Of a stretch of 64,000 nucleotides of DNA, positions 29,617-39,315 are shown piece after piece (the first letter of the stretch is position 1; every line of letters starts with the position of its first letter). The stretch lies in assembly GCF_003002955.1 (NCBI RefSeq), contig NZ_PVTJ01000004.1:1-64000 (forward strand). The letters are read 5' to 3'. The position numbers and the translations under genes are program-made. Origin of the DNA: Glycomyces artemisiae. GTDB taxonomy: Bacteria; Actinomycetota; Actinomycetes; Mycobacteriales; Micromonosporaceae. The notes under the pieces were generated by a model. The model had not been told where the DNA came from, made no database searches, and was given only the letters and a program-made list of their open reading frames with translations.

Positions 29617-31545
29617 TCAGCCGGGCAGGAACCAGCGGAGCGCGCCGGGGTTGGCGAGCGCGTCGCGGGCGATGGCCTCCTCGGGCTTGGCGCCCTTGAG
29701 GATCTTCTTCACCGGGACCTCCACCTTCTTCCCGCTGAGGGTCCGCGGGACCTCGGGGACCTGGCGGACCTCGTCGGGCACATGCCGCGGCGACAGCTGC
29801 TCGCGCAGCGCCCCGGTGATCCGGCGGCGCAGGTCGTCGTCGAGTTCGACGCCTTCCTTCAACGCCACGTAGAGGAGGAGCCGGTCGTGCCCCGGGTCGT
29901 CGAGGTGGACCACGAGCGAGTCGGCGACGCCGTCGACGGCCTCCACGACCGCGTAGAACTCGGCGGTGCCCATGCGGACCCCGCCGCGGTTCAGCGTCGC
30001 GTCGGAGCGCCCGGAGATGACGGCCGAGCCGCGGTCGGTGATGGTGATCCAGTCGCCGTGGCGCCAGATCCCGGGGAAGTCGGTGAGATAGGTGTCCCGG
30101 TAGCGGTGCTTGAGCGGGTCGCCCCACAGGCCCACGGGCATCGACGGCATCGGGGAGGCGATGACGAGCTCCCCTTCGCGTCCGATCCCGGGGCGCCCCT
30201 CGGGGTCGAAGGACTGCACGTTCGCGCCGAGGCACCGGCACGACAGCTCGCCGCGCCACACGGGCACCGTGGGGGCGCCGCCGATGAACCCGGTGCACAG
30301 GTCTGTGCCGCCCGAGAGGGACTGGAGCTGCGCGGTGGCGCTGATCTGCTCGTACACGTAGTCGAAGCCGACCGCCGGGAGCGGGGCGCCGGTGGAGCCG
30401 ATGCCCTTGAGGCGCGAGAGGTCGGCCTCCTCGGACGGTTTGATGCCGCGGGAGCGGCAGGCCATGAGGAACGGCGCGGAGGTGCCGAAGAACGTCGTGC
30501 CGGACTCCTCGGCGAGGCGCCACATCCCGGCCGGGTCGGGCATCCCGTCGAAGAGGACGACGCCGGCGCCGACGATCGGCGCCGACACGAGGTAGTTCCA
30601 CATCATCCACCCGGTGGTGGAGTACCAGAAGAACCGGTCGCCGGGGCCGAGGTCGTGGTGGAGCGAGTGCATCTTGGCGTGCTCGATCGCCATGCCGCCG
30701 TGGGAGTGGACGATCGCCTTCGGCAGGCCCGTGGTCCCCGAGGAGTAGAGGATGTAGAGCGGGTGGTCGAACGTGAGCGGCTCGAACGCGACGCCCTCGT
30801 CGTAGGCGCAGAACCGGTCCCAGGTCTCGCCCTCGAACGTCGCATCGGGGTCGAGGTACGGGAGCATGACGACCGAGCCGAGCCCTTCGAGGCCGCGCAC
30901 GACGCGCTTGACGTCCTCGGTGCGATCGATGGACTTCGGCCCGTACCGGTAGCCGTCGACGGCAACGAGGACCTTCGGCTCGATCTGCGCGAACCGGTCG
31001 AGCACCGCCTTCGCGCCGAACTCGGGGGCGCAGCTGGAGAACACGGCGCCGAGGCTCGCGGAGGCGAGCATGAGCGCGAACGTCTCGGGGATGTTCGGCA
31101 TCCACGCGGCGACGCGGTCGCCGCGGCGCACCCCGTGGGCCACGAGCCCCGCGCGGGCGCGGGCGACGGCCTCGCGCAGGTCCGCGAGGGTCCACTCGAC
31201 GGGGTCGCGCGTGTCGGAGTAGGCGCGCACGAGCACGTCGTCCTCGGCGACGCCGGGCGCGGTGAGCACGGCGCGCGCGTAGTTGAACGTCTCGTCGGGG
31301 AACCACACCGTGTCGGGCATGGTCTCGTCGGCGAGGACCCGGTGCTCGGGGACCGTGGAGCCGAGGCCGAAGTACTCCCAGACCGCGCCCCAGAACGGGC
31401 GCAGCCGCTCGACCGAGTACTGCCACAGCGCCGGATACGAGGTGAGGTCGCGCTCCTCCCGCCGCGACAGCCACTGGCCGAAGCGGCCGATGTTCGTCGT
31501 CTCCACCGCGTCAGGGCGCGGCAGCCACAAGACCTCGCTGGTCAC
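29617..31545 (-). CDS. Acetoacetyl-CoA synthetase (acyl-adenylate-forming)
   Basis: 642 residues from ATG 31545. AMP-binding motifs are complete: LYILYSSGTTGLPKAIVHSH, the adenylate loop RHGDWITITDRGSAVISGRS, and a late LSGKKVEVPVKKILKG containing the catalytic lysine. The N-terminal LWQYSVERLRPFWGAVWEYF and the SGGTDLCTGFIGGAP block are characteristic of acetoacetate-CoA ligases rather than acetyl-CoA synthetase. It activates acetoacetate for lipid or polyhydroxyalkanoate metabolism. Confidence 0.9.
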   Translation of the reverse strand: MTSEVLWLPRPDAVETTNIGRFGQWLSRREERDLTSYPALWQYSVERLRPFWGAVWEYFGLGSTVPEHRVLADETMPDTVWFPDETFNYARAVLTAPGVAEDDVLVRAYSDTRDPVEWTLADLREAVARARAGLVAHGVRRGDRVAAWMPNIPETFALMLASASLGAVFSSCAPEFGAKAVLDRFAQIEPKVLVAVDGYRYGPKSIDRTEDVKRVVRGLEGLGSVVMLPYLDPDATFEGETWDRFCAYDEGVAFEPLTFDHPLYILYSSGTTGLPKAIVHSHGGMAIEHAKMHSLHHDLGPGDRFFWYSTTGWMMWNYLVSAPIVGAGVVLFDGMPDPAGMWRLAEESGTTFFGTSAPFLMACRSRGIKPSEEADLSRLKGIGSTGAPLPAVGFDYVYEQISATAQLQSLSGGTDLCTGFIGGAPTVPVWRGELSCRCLGANVQSFDPEGRPGIGREGELVIASPMPSMPVGLWGDPLKHRYRDTYLTDFPGIWRHGDWITITDRGSAVISGRSDATLNRGGVRMGTAEFYAVVEAVDGVADSLVVHLDDPGHDRLLLYVALKEGVELDDDLRRRITGALREQLSPRHVPDEVRQVPEVPRTLSGKKVEVPVKKILKGAKPEEAIARDALANPGALRWFLPG

Positions 31546-31643
31546 GATCGCCTCCCGGTCTCCACAGCACTGTGGTCCACAGCACTATCGTGGCACGGCT
31601 CAGGTTCGGCGCCGCCTGCGGGGGATCGTTTGCACGATTTCGC

Positions 31644-32969
31644 CTATTGGCCCGGTTTCGCCTGGGCCAGTTCGTCCTCGACGTACCGTTCGCGCGTCAC
31701 GTACAGGCCCGTGAAGAACAGGAGCACGGCCAGGACCGACAGGAGCGTGAACGGCACCGTCCACGAGGCGGTGAGCCCGTAGACCCAGCCGACCGCGAGC
31801 GGCCCGGACCCGGCGAGCAGGTACCCGCCGGACTGCGCGAACGAGGACAGCGCGCTCGTGCCCGCGGGCGTGCGCGCCCGCAGCCCGAACAGGGTCAGGA
31901 TCAGCGGGAACACCGAGGTCGCGATCCCGAACAGCGCCATCCACAGCCACGTGAGCGCCCCGCCGCCCGCGAGCCACAGCCCCGCGATGGCGGGCGGGTA
32001 GCAGGCCGAGAGCGCCAGGAACGTCGGGCGCGGACCCCACCGGACGGTGAGGATCGGGACGACCACCGAGACGGGGATCTGCACCATCGTGAGCACGCCG
32101 AGCATCGACCCGGCCGCGGCCGCCGACATCCCGTCCGCGGCGAGGATCGTCGTCGTCCAGCCCATGAGGATGTACGCGATCGCCGACTGCGCGCCGAACA
32201 GCAGCAGCATCATCCACGCCAGGCGCGAGCGGTGCGCCCCGTGCAGGTGCCGCGCCGCGGTCGCGCCCGGCGCGGCCGGGACCGGACGCCACAGCAGCCA
32301 CGGGACGATCGCGATCGCCGCCGGGAGCGCCCACGCCGCCAGCGCGAAGCGCCAGTCCCCCGACAGGTGCTCAAGCGGCGCGGTCGCGGCGGCCGCGACG
32401 GCGGTGCCGACCGCGAGGGTCGTCGAGTACAGCGTGGTCATGACCCCGATCGAAGCGGGGAAGTACCGCTTGACGATCACCGGGACGGCGACGTTCCCGA
32501 TCGCGCCCGCCGCGAGCGCGAACAGGCTGAACAGGAGGAACAGGGCCGTGTTGGGCGCGTAGGCGCGGGCGACGAGCCCGGCGCTCATCGCCACGAGCGC
32601 GCCGGTGAGCAGCAGCCGGGGGCCGAAGCGGCGGGCCAGGCGGGGCGCGAACGCGCCGAGCCCGGCGAACGCGAGCACGGGGAGCGTGGTGAGCAGCCCG
32701 GCGACGGTCTCGGACATGCCGAGGCCGGTGCGCAGCTCCGCGAGGATCGCGCCGACGCTGGTGACGGCGGTGCGGAAGTTGAAGGCGGCGAGGACGACCC
32801 CGGCGACGAGCATCCAGCCCGCCGCTGCGGCCCGGCGCGCGGGCGGCGTGGTGATCTCGGCGGCCGGGGGCGGGACGGGGTGTTCGAGGGTGCTGTCGAG
32901 GGCGCTGTCCGGGGCGGTGTCGCTGTCGGGCGCGTCTGCGGGCGCGCTGGCAGTGGCATCGGTCGTCAC
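31644..32969 (-). CDS. CynX/NimT-family MFS transporter
   Basis: 441 residues from GTG 32969, eight bases after GGAAGGAG. About 55 disordered residues precede 12 predicted membrane segments. The blocks FNFRTAVTSVGAILAELRTG and ALSSFAQSGGYLLAGSGPLA are typical of the CynX/NimT branch, which includes cyanate and nitroimidazole transporters; the real substrate is unknown. It is divergent from a FadR-type regulator gene across a palindromic operator. Confidence 0.88.
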   Translation of the reverse strand: MTTDATASAPADAPDSDTAPDSALDSTLEHPVPPPAAEITTPPARRAAAAGWMLVAGVVLAAFNFRTAVTSVGAILAELRTGLGMSETVAGLLTTLPVLAFAGLGAFAPRLARRFGPRLLLTGALVAMSAGLVARAYAPNTALFLLFSLFALAAGAIGNVAVPVIVKRYFPASIGVMTTLYSTTLAVGTAVAAAATAPLEHLSGDWRFALAAWALPAAIAIVPWLLWRPVPAAPGATAARHLHGAHRSRLAWMMLLLFGAQSAIAYILMGWTTTILAADGMSAAAAGSMLGVLTMVQIPVSVVVPILTVRWGPRPTFLALSACYPPAIAGLWLAGGGALTWLWMALFGIATSVFPLILTLFGLRARTPAGTSALSSFAQSGGYLLAGSGPLAVGWVYGLTASWTVPFTLLSVLAVLLFFTGLYVTRERYVEDELAQAKPGQ

Positions 32970-33120
32970 GAGGACGTCTCCTTCCGAGGCCGGGGTGATC
33001 GCGGTAGGTAGGCAGGGCGTCGGCAATCGCTGTCCATCGTCCCGGGAGGAGTGCCGGAACACGGTTTCGACTCGATTCGCGGCGGCGGGGCTGGGGCGTC
33101 AGCAGCCGGGATAGAATCGA

Positions 33121-33143
33121 GTCAATTCATAGGATGAATTGAC
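33121..33143. promoter_or_regulatory. Perfect palindromic operator between the MFS and GntR genes
   Basis: GTCAATTCAT at 33121-33130 and its exact complement at 33134-33143 flank a 3-base spacer. It lies in the divergent promoter region and is the natural candidate site for the FadR-type regulator encoded on the right. Confidence 0.68.
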
Positions 33144-33188
33144 GGCCTGTCAACGGTATCGCGACGGCTGTCTGCTTTAATCCTTCTA

Positions 33189-33935
33189 GTGTCAGGAAAC
33201 ACGCACACCCCCCATGGCGGGCCCCCCGCAAGCCATGGCCGCGATCCGGGAAGGTCAGGTCCGCCAGTGGCATTGCAGTCGACGCGCAAGTCCGCCCTCG
33301 TCGATCAGGTGATCGAGCAGCTGCGGCAGCAGATCAGCGACGGCGAGTGGGGCCTCGGATCGCGCATCCCCACCGAGAGCGAGCTGGCCGAGCTCCTCGG
33401 CGTCGGCCGCAACACCATCCGCGAGGGCGTGCGCGCGCTCGCCCACGCCGGGCTCCTGGAGATCCGGCAGGGCGCCGGGACGTTCGTCGTCGGCCGCAGC
33501 GAGGTCACCGCGGCCGTGCGCCGCCGCATCGCCGCCAGCCCCGCCTCGGACGCCATGGAGGTCCGCCGCGGCCTCGAAGTCGAGGCCGCCCGCCTCGCCG
33601 CCCACCGCCGCGACGAAGCCGACATCACCCGCCTGCGGATCCTCCTCGCCGAGCGCGAGGCCACCCACGAGGTCGGCGACACCGAGGCGTTCGTAGCGGC
33701 CGACATCGCCCTCCACCAGGCCGTCGCCGAGGCCAGCCACAACAAGCTCCTCGCCGAGCTGTACTCGGAGCTCGCCGAGTCGCTCCGCGACACCGTGCGC
33801 GCCGGGCTCGGCCCGGTCCTCGCCGAGGAGCCCCACATCGACCACTCCGTGGCGATCGAGGCGATCATCGCCGGGGACGCGGACCTGGCCGCCGCCGAGA
33901 CCGCCGCGTACCTGCGCCTGCTCGTCGACGACTAG
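33189..33935 (+). CDS. GntR-family regulator, FadR/FCD type
   Basis: 248 residues from GTG 33189; GTG 33267 (VALQSTRKSALVDQVI) is a plausible alternative with AGGT upstream. The N-terminal winged helix (IPTESELAELLGVGRNTIRE, GVRALAHAGLLEIRQGAGTF) is followed by an FCD ligand-binding domain with His/Asp residues (FVAADIALHQAVAEASHN, IDHSVAIEAIIAGD) that usually bind a metal and an acidic effector. It probably represses the divergent exporter. Confidence 0.92.
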   Translation: MSGNTHTPHGGPPASHGRDPGRSGPPVALQSTRKSALVDQVIEQLRQQISDGEWGLGSRIPTESELAELLGVGRNTIREGVRALAHAGLLEIRQGAGTFVVGRSEVTAAVRRRIAASPASDAMEVRRGLEVEAARLAAHRRDEADITRLRILLAEREATHEVGDTEAFVAADIALHQAVAEASHNKLLAELYSELAESLRDTVRAGLGPVLAEEPHIDHSVAIEAIIAGDADLAAAETAAYLRLLVDD

Positions 33936-34039
33936 CCCGGCCCGTCTCACAAGCGATGCCGCGATCCTCGGGAGCGCGGCGCCCCTAGAGATAGAGTCGG
34001 AAGCACCGCTCGCCCGAGCGGCACCCGAGAGGAGTCCTC

Positions 34040-34498
34040 ATGCGTCTGTCAGCCCGCGTCGACTACGCCCTGCGCGCCGCCGTGGCCCTGGCCGGGTACG
34101 GGGACCGCTGGGTGTCGGCCGAGCAGATCGCCGAGGACCAGGCCATCCCCCGCAAGTTCCTGGAGTCGATCCTGCTCCAGCTGCGCCGCGGCGGCATCGC
34201 CACCTCCAAGCGCGGCTCCGAGGGCGGCCACCAGCTCGCCCGGCCCGGCGACCAGATCAGCCTCGCCGACGTCATCCGCGCCGTCGACGGCCCCCTCGTG
34301 GGCGTCCGCGGCGAGCGCCCCGAGCAGGTCCCCTACGCCGGGACCGCCGCGGCCCTCACCAACGTGTGGATCGCCCTGCGCGTCTCCGAGCGGAACATCC
34401 TCGAATCGGTGTCCCTCGCCTCCGTCGCCGCCGACGACCTGCCCACTTCGGTCACCAAACTCCTCGAAGACCCCGACGCCTGGGTCATCCGCGACTGA
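34040..34498 (+). CDS. Rrf2-family transcription regulator without cluster cysteines
   Basis: 152 residues from ATG 34040 after GAGAGGAG. The winged helix MRLSARVDYALRAAVALAGY, AEQIAEDQAIPRKFLESILL and QLRRGGIATSKRGSEGGHQL is typical. The cysteine triad that holds an iron-sulfur cluster in IscR and NsrR is missing; the corresponding stretch reads RGERPEQVPYAG. So it should sense something else. It is followed by a YihY gene. Confidence 0.9.
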   Translation: MRLSARVDYALRAAVALAGYGDRWVSAEQIAEDQAIPRKFLESILLQLRRGGIATSKRGSEGGHQLARPGDQISLADVIRAVDGPLVGVRGERPEQVPYAGTAAALTNVWIALRVSERNILESVSLASVAADDLPTSVTKLLEDPDAWVIRD

Positions 34499-34540
34499 CC
34501 AAGCGCCGCGCCGACGGCCGGGCTCTGCCAGAATCGGCAC

Positions 34541-35464
34541 GTGAAGTTCCCTGACCTGGGCGCCTGGTGGGACCGGGTGGTCGACTCCTCGCGCAGGCGG
34601 TCCAACCTGGTGGACCACGCCTGGCGCGCGGGCGAGCGCTACGGCGAGGTCCACTGCGGCCAGCTCGCGGCCGCGATCTCGTACTACGCGTTCTTCGCGG
34701 CGTTCTCGATGTCGCTGCTGGCGCTCGCGATCTTCGGGTACCTGCTGAACTTCCCCGACATCTACGACTCGGTGGAGCAGTGGCTGTCGACGAACCTCCC
34801 TGTGATCGACATCGGGGTGCTGGAGTCCTCGCGCAAGTCGGTGACGATCTTCGCCGCGGTGGCGCTGGTCGTGGCCGGGGTGGCGTGGGTGCAGTCGGTG
34901 CGGGCGGCGATCCGGATCGTGTGGGGCCTCGACGCGCAGCCGGGGAACCCGTTCCTGCGCTGGGCGATCGACCTGGGGATCCTGCTGGGGATCGCGGTGC
35001 TGCTGCTCATCACGATCGGCGCGACCGCGGGCGCGGAGTTCGTCATCGGGTGGCTCGACTGGGACCAGGTCACCGGGAACCTCGCGCTGCTGGTCCGCGC
35101 GGTCTCGGTCCTGGTGGGCCTCATCGCGAACGCGCTGCTGGCGGCGGTGCTGCTCCAGGCGCTCCCCCGCGTCGTCATGCTCCCGCGGCGGGTCGTGTGG
35201 GCCTCGCTCGCGGTGTCGATCGGCATGGAGCTGCTCAAGACCGCCGGGCGCGTCTACGTGCTGCACGTCTCCGACCGCCCGGCCTACCAGGCCGTGACGA
35301 CCGCGGTCGGCCTCCTGGTGTTCCTGTACCTGTTCAACGTGATGCTCCTGGCCGCGGCGTCGTGGACGGCGACCTCGCTGCGCGGCAAGGCGATCGACCT
35401 GTACGACCGGGAGTCCATCCCGAGCGGGCACGGCCGCCTGTACAAGCCGCCGGGGGCGTTCTGA
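34541..35464 (+). CDS. YihY/BrkB-family membrane protein
   Basis: 307 residues from GTG 34541. Six hydrophobic segments and the family blocks CGQLAAAISYYAFFAAFSMS and AVALVVAGVAWVQSVRAAIR are visible. Despite the old label 'ribonuclease BN', these are integral membrane proteins of unknown function. It begins 42 bases after the Rrf2 gene and is probably cotranscribed. Confidence 0.88.
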   Translation: MKFPDLGAWWDRVVDSSRRRSNLVDHAWRAGERYGEVHCGQLAAAISYYAFFAAFSMSLLALAIFGYLLNFPDIYDSVEQWLSTNLPVIDIGVLESSRKSVTIFAAVALVVAGVAWVQSVRAAIRIVWGLDAQPGNPFLRWAIDLGILLGIAVLLLITIGATAGAEFVIGWLDWDQVTGNLALLVRAVSVLVGLIANALLAAVLLQALPRVVMLPRRVVWASLAVSIGMELLKTAGRVYVLHVSDRPAYQAVTTAVGLLVFLYLFNVMLLAAASWTATSLRGKAIDLYDRESIPSGHGRLYKPPGAF

Positions 35465-35497
35465 CGGCCCGGACGCGGACGCCCGGGCCGTCGATCC

Positions 35498-35520
35498 CTA
35501 TAGGATATATCCTATAGGAT
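35498..35520 (-). terminator. Overlapping AT-rich palindromes after the rhamnogalacturonan lyase gene
   Basis: A perfect 20-base palindrome (CTATAGGATAT and complement) at 35498-35517 overlaps a second one (ATCCTATAGGAT, 35509-35520). It lies 8 bases downstream of the large gene's stop. It may act as a terminator or a protein site; its CCTATAGGA core recurs after the other acetylesterase gene. Confidence 0.45.
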
Positions 35521-35528
35521 ATCGGATC

Positions 35529-38500
35529 TTACGCTGTGGCGCAGACCTGGCCGTTCATGAGGAACATCCCCGGGTCGTCCGGGTCGCCGGTGCCCTGGAA
35601 GCCGATCTGCTTCGTCTGGCCCGGCTTCAGCGGGAAGTTCCAGAACGCCGGGTCGGCCGCCATGGCGTCCCCGTCGATCGCGATCTCGCCGCCCCAGTCG
35701 TACTCGACCGTGGCGACACCGCCGGACCGCCATTGCAGGTCCCATTCGTCGATCGCCGTGTCGCCGGTGTTGGTGACCTTGATCTGGACCACGAATCCGG
35801 AGCCCCAGTCGGCCGCGACCCGGTAGTCGACCTCGCACGAGCCGGCCGCGTACGGCGCGGCGGCCGCGTCGCGGGACGGACCGTACTGGACGGTCTCGTA
35901 CACCGGCTCCTCCATGCCGTAGCCGATGAAGTAGCTCGGCCACGGCGGCTGGTTGTAGGAGACGTTCTGCCACGACACCGCGAGGCGGTACTGCGGGTCG
36001 TTCATGAGCGTCGGCAGCGTGTACTCGGTCGGGATGGTCGTGGTGAAGATCCGCACGCCGTCGTTCGACTCCTTGCGCAGCACCACCTCCTCGCGCCAGT
36101 CGCCGAGCAGGTCGGCGCTGAGGACCGGGTTGCCCTTGGTGCCGTTGTTGGTGTCGACCCCTTCGGGCGTGAAGATCTCCTCCTGGGCGCCCGTCTCGGG
36201 ATCCCACTCGGCGATGAACGGGTAGACCGGCGTGTAGTTCGGCTCGTCGAAGACGTGGTCGAGGATCTCGCGGCCGAGGTCGCCGTCCCACCAGACCATG
36301 AAGTTCGCCGAGGGGATCGAGGTCCCGATGAGCGTGCCGTCGGCCGCGCGCAGCTCGCCTTCGCGGGCGTTCCACGCGCCGGTGGCCGACACGGCCCAGC
36401 ATTCCGCGCCCGGGTAGGCCGGGTCGATGTCGCCGCACGCGCCGCGGCCGGTGTCGCGGGTGCCCGGGATCGACCAGAGCACCTCGGCGGTGTCGGCGTC
36501 GCGGAAGGCCGCGGCCCGGTTCCCCGAGCAGCTCATGCACTCGAAGGGGCTGAAGACCTCCAGGCCCTCATTCGACGGGTCGAAGTCGGAGACGTGGAGC
36601 GCGTCGCCGTGCCCCAGGCCCGTCGAGTACAGCGGCGTGCCGTCGTCGTTGATCGTCATGGCGCCGAACACGATCTCGTCGCGCCCGTCGCCGTCCACGT
36701 CGGCGATCGACAGGTTGTGGTTGCCCTGGCCCGCGTACGCGCCGCCCCAGCGGTCGGAGCTGAAGCTCCAGCGCTTGGGCAGGTTGTCGCCGTCCCAGTC
36801 CCATGCGGTGATCTCGGTCTTCGCGTAGATGCCGCGGTTGGTGACGAGCGAGGGGTGCACGCCGTCGAGATAGGCCACGGCGGCCATGAGCCGGTCGCCG
36901 CGGTTGCCGTAGCAGTCGCCCCACTGGCAGATGTCGCCGCGCTCAGGAGAGAAGTCGACGGTCTCCATCGCGGCGCCGGTCTGTCCGTTGAAGACCGTCA
37001 GGAACTCCGGGCCCTCCAGGATGCGGCCGGTGCTGTTGCGGTAGTCCGCGTCGCCGTCGCCGATGACGGCGCCCGTCCCGTCGACGGTGCCGTCGGCGGT
37101 CTTCAGCGCCACTTCGGCGCGGCCGTCAGAGTCGAGGTCGTACGCCACCAGCTGCGTGTAGTGCGCCCCGGCGCGGATGTTGCGGCCCAGGTCGATGCGC
37201 CACAGCAGCTCGCCCTGGAGCGTGTACGCGTCGACGTACACGTTCCCGGTGTAGCCGTTGTGCGAGTTGTCCTTCGCGTTCGACGGGTCCCACTTCTGGA
37301 CGATCTCGTGCGTCCCGTCCCCGTCGAGGTCGGCCACCGTGGCGTCGGTCGGCGCGTACGTGTACGCGACCCCGTCGGGAGTCGTGCCGCCCTCGGGGCG
37401 CTGCATGTCGACGTCGACGTACTGGTCGCCCCAGACCTGGAAGGCCGCGGTGTAGCCGGTCTCGACGCCCTCGTTCACCGTCGCGACCCAGTAGGTCGAG
37501 TTCGCGGTGCCGCCCGCGTCGGTGAGGTTCGTCAGCGCCGTCGGCTCCGGCGTGAGCAGGCGGCCGTCGCGGTAGACGTTGAACGCCGTGCCCTCGGGGT
37601 CGTTGGCGAGGCTGCGCCAGGACAGGTAGTTCCCGTCCTCCACGGCCACGGCGACCGGCGCGCGGCCGAGGCTCTCGATCTGCTCGGCGCAGTCGGCGCA
37701 CGGCTCGTCGGGACCCTCGTTGCCGGAGCCGGGCACGTCGCCGATCCTGGTGAGCTCCAGGCCGTTCAGGTGCCCGGTCTGGCCGGTGACGTTGACGTTG
37801 AGCTGGCCGTCCTCCACGACGATGCCCTCGAAGTCCTTGGTGAGGATCGACTTCGACCCGGCGTTCGCCGCGCCGTAGTCGACGCCCTCGAACTTCAGGT
37901 TCGTGCGGGCCGAGCCGACGTAGTCGCCGACGATGACGCGCGCGCTGTACAGGCCGTCGGCGACGTCCACGGCGAAGTCGTACGAGCCGCCGAACCAGGC
38001 CACGAAGTCGGAGCCGAGCGGGTCGGCGGTGACACCGCGGTCGCGGTCGATCGCACTGGTCATGTCGGTGGTGAAGCCGTAGCCCTTGGCGGCGTCGTAC
38101 ACGGTGCCGCGGTTGACCTCGGTGTAGCCGGGGGCCACGGTCTGGCTCGCGGGCCCGAAGTCGTACTTGAACCCGGCGGTCGCGGTCGTCACGGTGAGCG
38201 TGTCCGAATAGGACGACTCGCCCTTGCCGTTGACGGCGGCCACCGCGAACTCGTACGCGGTCTCCTCCGCCAGGCCCGAGACGCGCCCGACCCCGACGGT
38301 GGCCGTGGTGCCGAGGCGCCATTCACCGCCGGGTTCGCGCACGTAGACGCGGTAGATGTCGGCGTCGTCCTGGTCGGCCCAGTTGAGGGTGACGCTGGCG
38401 TTCGCCACGGTCGCCGCCACGACTCCCGTGGGGGCCGCGGGGACGGCGTCCGGCGGCGCGACGTCCACCACGTGGTCGCTCAAGGGGAGTCCGAGCGTGG

Positions 38501-39257
38501 CGGTCTCCTCGGCGACCAGGCGGGCCATCTGGATGGCGCCGTACTCCTGGAAGTGGGTGTCGTCGGCGGTGCCGTTCGGCCGGTTCGGGTAGACCCCGGC
38601 CGGGACGTGCAGGAACACCGACTTGGACTCCTCGGGCCCGATCTCGTTGAGGTAGGCGCGGGAGGAGGCCGAGAGGTCGACCATCGCGACGCCGGTCTCC
38701 TCGTGGAGCTCGTAGACCTTCTCCACGTACTCGGGGAAGGAGGTGTTGAACTCGCCGGTGTCGGCGTTGAAGCTGCGGCGGGACACCGGTGTCACGAGGA
38801 CCGGGATGGCGCCCTTCTCGACCGCGCCCGCGATGTAGTAGTCGCGGAGGTAGGTCTTGTAGTCGTCGGGCGAGGTGTACCGCTCGGGGACGGAGACGGT
38901 GGCGTCGTTGTGGCCGAACTGGACGAACAGGTAGTCGCCCGGCTGGATCTCGTTCAGGATCGCGTCGAGGCGGCCCTGCTCGACGAAGGACCGCGAGGAG
39001 CGGCCGCCGATCGCGTGGTTCGCGATGGTCACGTTCTCGTCGAAGTACCGGTCGATCACCTGGCCCCATCCGGCCTGGGGCTCGTAGTAGGGGTCGTAGG
39101 TCTGGACGGTGGAGTCGGAGGCGAGGTAGACGGTGATGCCGTCGTCCTGGGCCTGGGCGGGTGCGCCCGCGGAGAGGACGCCCGCGAGGGCGGTCGCCCC
39201 GGCCAAGGCGGCCGCGATGAAGCGGCGCCGAGGGGGTCGAGGAGTCATGGACCTCAT
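35529..39257 (-). CDS. Secreted fusion: rhamnogalacturonan acetylesterase + Fn3 + rhamnogalacturonan lyase + CBM2
   Basis: 1242 residues from ATG 39257 (ATG 39248 alternative). A signal peptide with RPPRRRFIAAA suggests Tat or Sec export, cleaved near APAQAQ. SGNH esterase (about 37-270): Ser in YLASDSTVQTYD, AIGGRSSRSF, FGHNDA, and DDTHFQEYGA. A fibronectin-3 domain (about 280-365) and a malectin-like beta domain (about 370-510) follow. A PL11-type rhamnogalacturonan lyase (about 530-1130) shows DATVADLDGDGTHEIVQKWD, LSIADVDGDGRDEIVFGAMT and NMVW-like FMVWWDGDLGREILDHV. A C-terminal CBM2 (CEVDYRVAADWGSGFVVQIK) binds cellulose. Deacetylation and cleavage of pectin's rhamnogalacturonan would be coupled in one protein. 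A LacI-type operator lies 47 bases upstream. Confidence 0.93.
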   Translation of the reverse strand: MRSMTPRPPRRRFIAAALAGATALAGVLSAGAPAQAQDDGITVYLASDSTVQTYDPYYEPQAGWGQVIDRYFDENVTIANHAIGGRSSRSFVEQGRLDAILNEIQPGDYLFVQFGHNDATVSVPERYTSPDDYKTYLRDYYIAGAVEKGAIPVLVTPVSRRSFNADTGEFNTSFPEYVEKVYELHEETGVAMVDLSASSRAYLNEIGPEESKSVFLHVPAGVYPNRPNGTADDTHFQEYGAIQMARLVAEETATLGLPLSDHVVDVAPPDAVPAAPTGVVAATVANASVTLNWADQDDADIYRVYVREPGGEWRLGTTATVGVGRVSGLAEETAYEFAVAAVNGKGESSYSDTLTVTTATAGFKYDFGPASQTVAPGYTEVNRGTVYDAAKGYGFTTDMTSAIDRDRGVTADPLGSDFVAWFGGSYDFAVDVADGLYSARVIVGDYVGSARTNLKFEGVDYGAANAGSKSILTKDFEGIVVEDGQLNVNVTGQTGHLNGLELTRIGDVPGSGNEGPDEPCADCAEQIESLGRAPVAVAVEDGNYLSWRSLANDPEGTAFNVYRDGRLLTPEPTALTNLTDAGGTANSTYWVATVNEGVETGYTAAFQVWGDQYVDVDMQRPEGGTTPDGVAYTYAPTDATVADLDGDGTHEIVQKWDPSNAKDNSHNGYTGNVYVDAYTLQGELLWRIDLGRNIRAGAHYTQLVAYDLDSDGRAEVALKTADGTVDGTGAVIGDGDADYRNSTGRILEGPEFLTVFNGQTGAAMETVDFSPERGDICQWGDCYGNRGDRLMAAVAYLDGVHPSLVTNRGIYAKTEITAWDWDGDNLPKRWSFSSDRWGGAYAGQGNHNLSIADVDGDGRDEIVFGAMTINDDGTPLYSTGLGHGDALHVSDFDPSNEGLEVFSPFECMSCSGNRAAAFRDADTAEVLWSIPGTRDTGRGACGDIDPAYPGAECWAVSATGAWNAREGELRAADGTLIGTSIPSANFMVWWDGDLGREILDHVFDEPNYTPVYPFIAEWDPETGAQEEIFTPEGVDTNNGTKGNPVLSADLLGDWREEVVLRKESNDGVRIFTTTIPTEYTLPTLMNDPQYRLAVSWQNVSYNQPPWPSYFIGYGMEEPVYETVQYGPSRDAAAAPYAAGSCEVDYRVAADWGSGFVVQIKVTNTGDTAIDEWDLQWRSGGVATVEYDWGGEIAIDGDAMAADPAFWNFPLKPGQTKQIGFQGTGDPDDPGMFLMNGQVCATA

Positions 39258-39303
39258 GGTCACTTCCGTGGTGAGAGGAGGGTGCCTGCCGCGCACACAC
39301 GAG

Positions 39304-39315
39304 TGAAACGATTCA
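39304..39315 (-). promoter_or_regulatory. LacI-type operator TGAAACGATTCA upstream of the lyase gene
   Basis: TGAAACGATTCA has the TGAAnCGnTTCA form with central CG that LacI-family repressors bind. The identical 12 bases occur upstream of the other acetylesterase gene at 40871. Confidence 0.65.
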
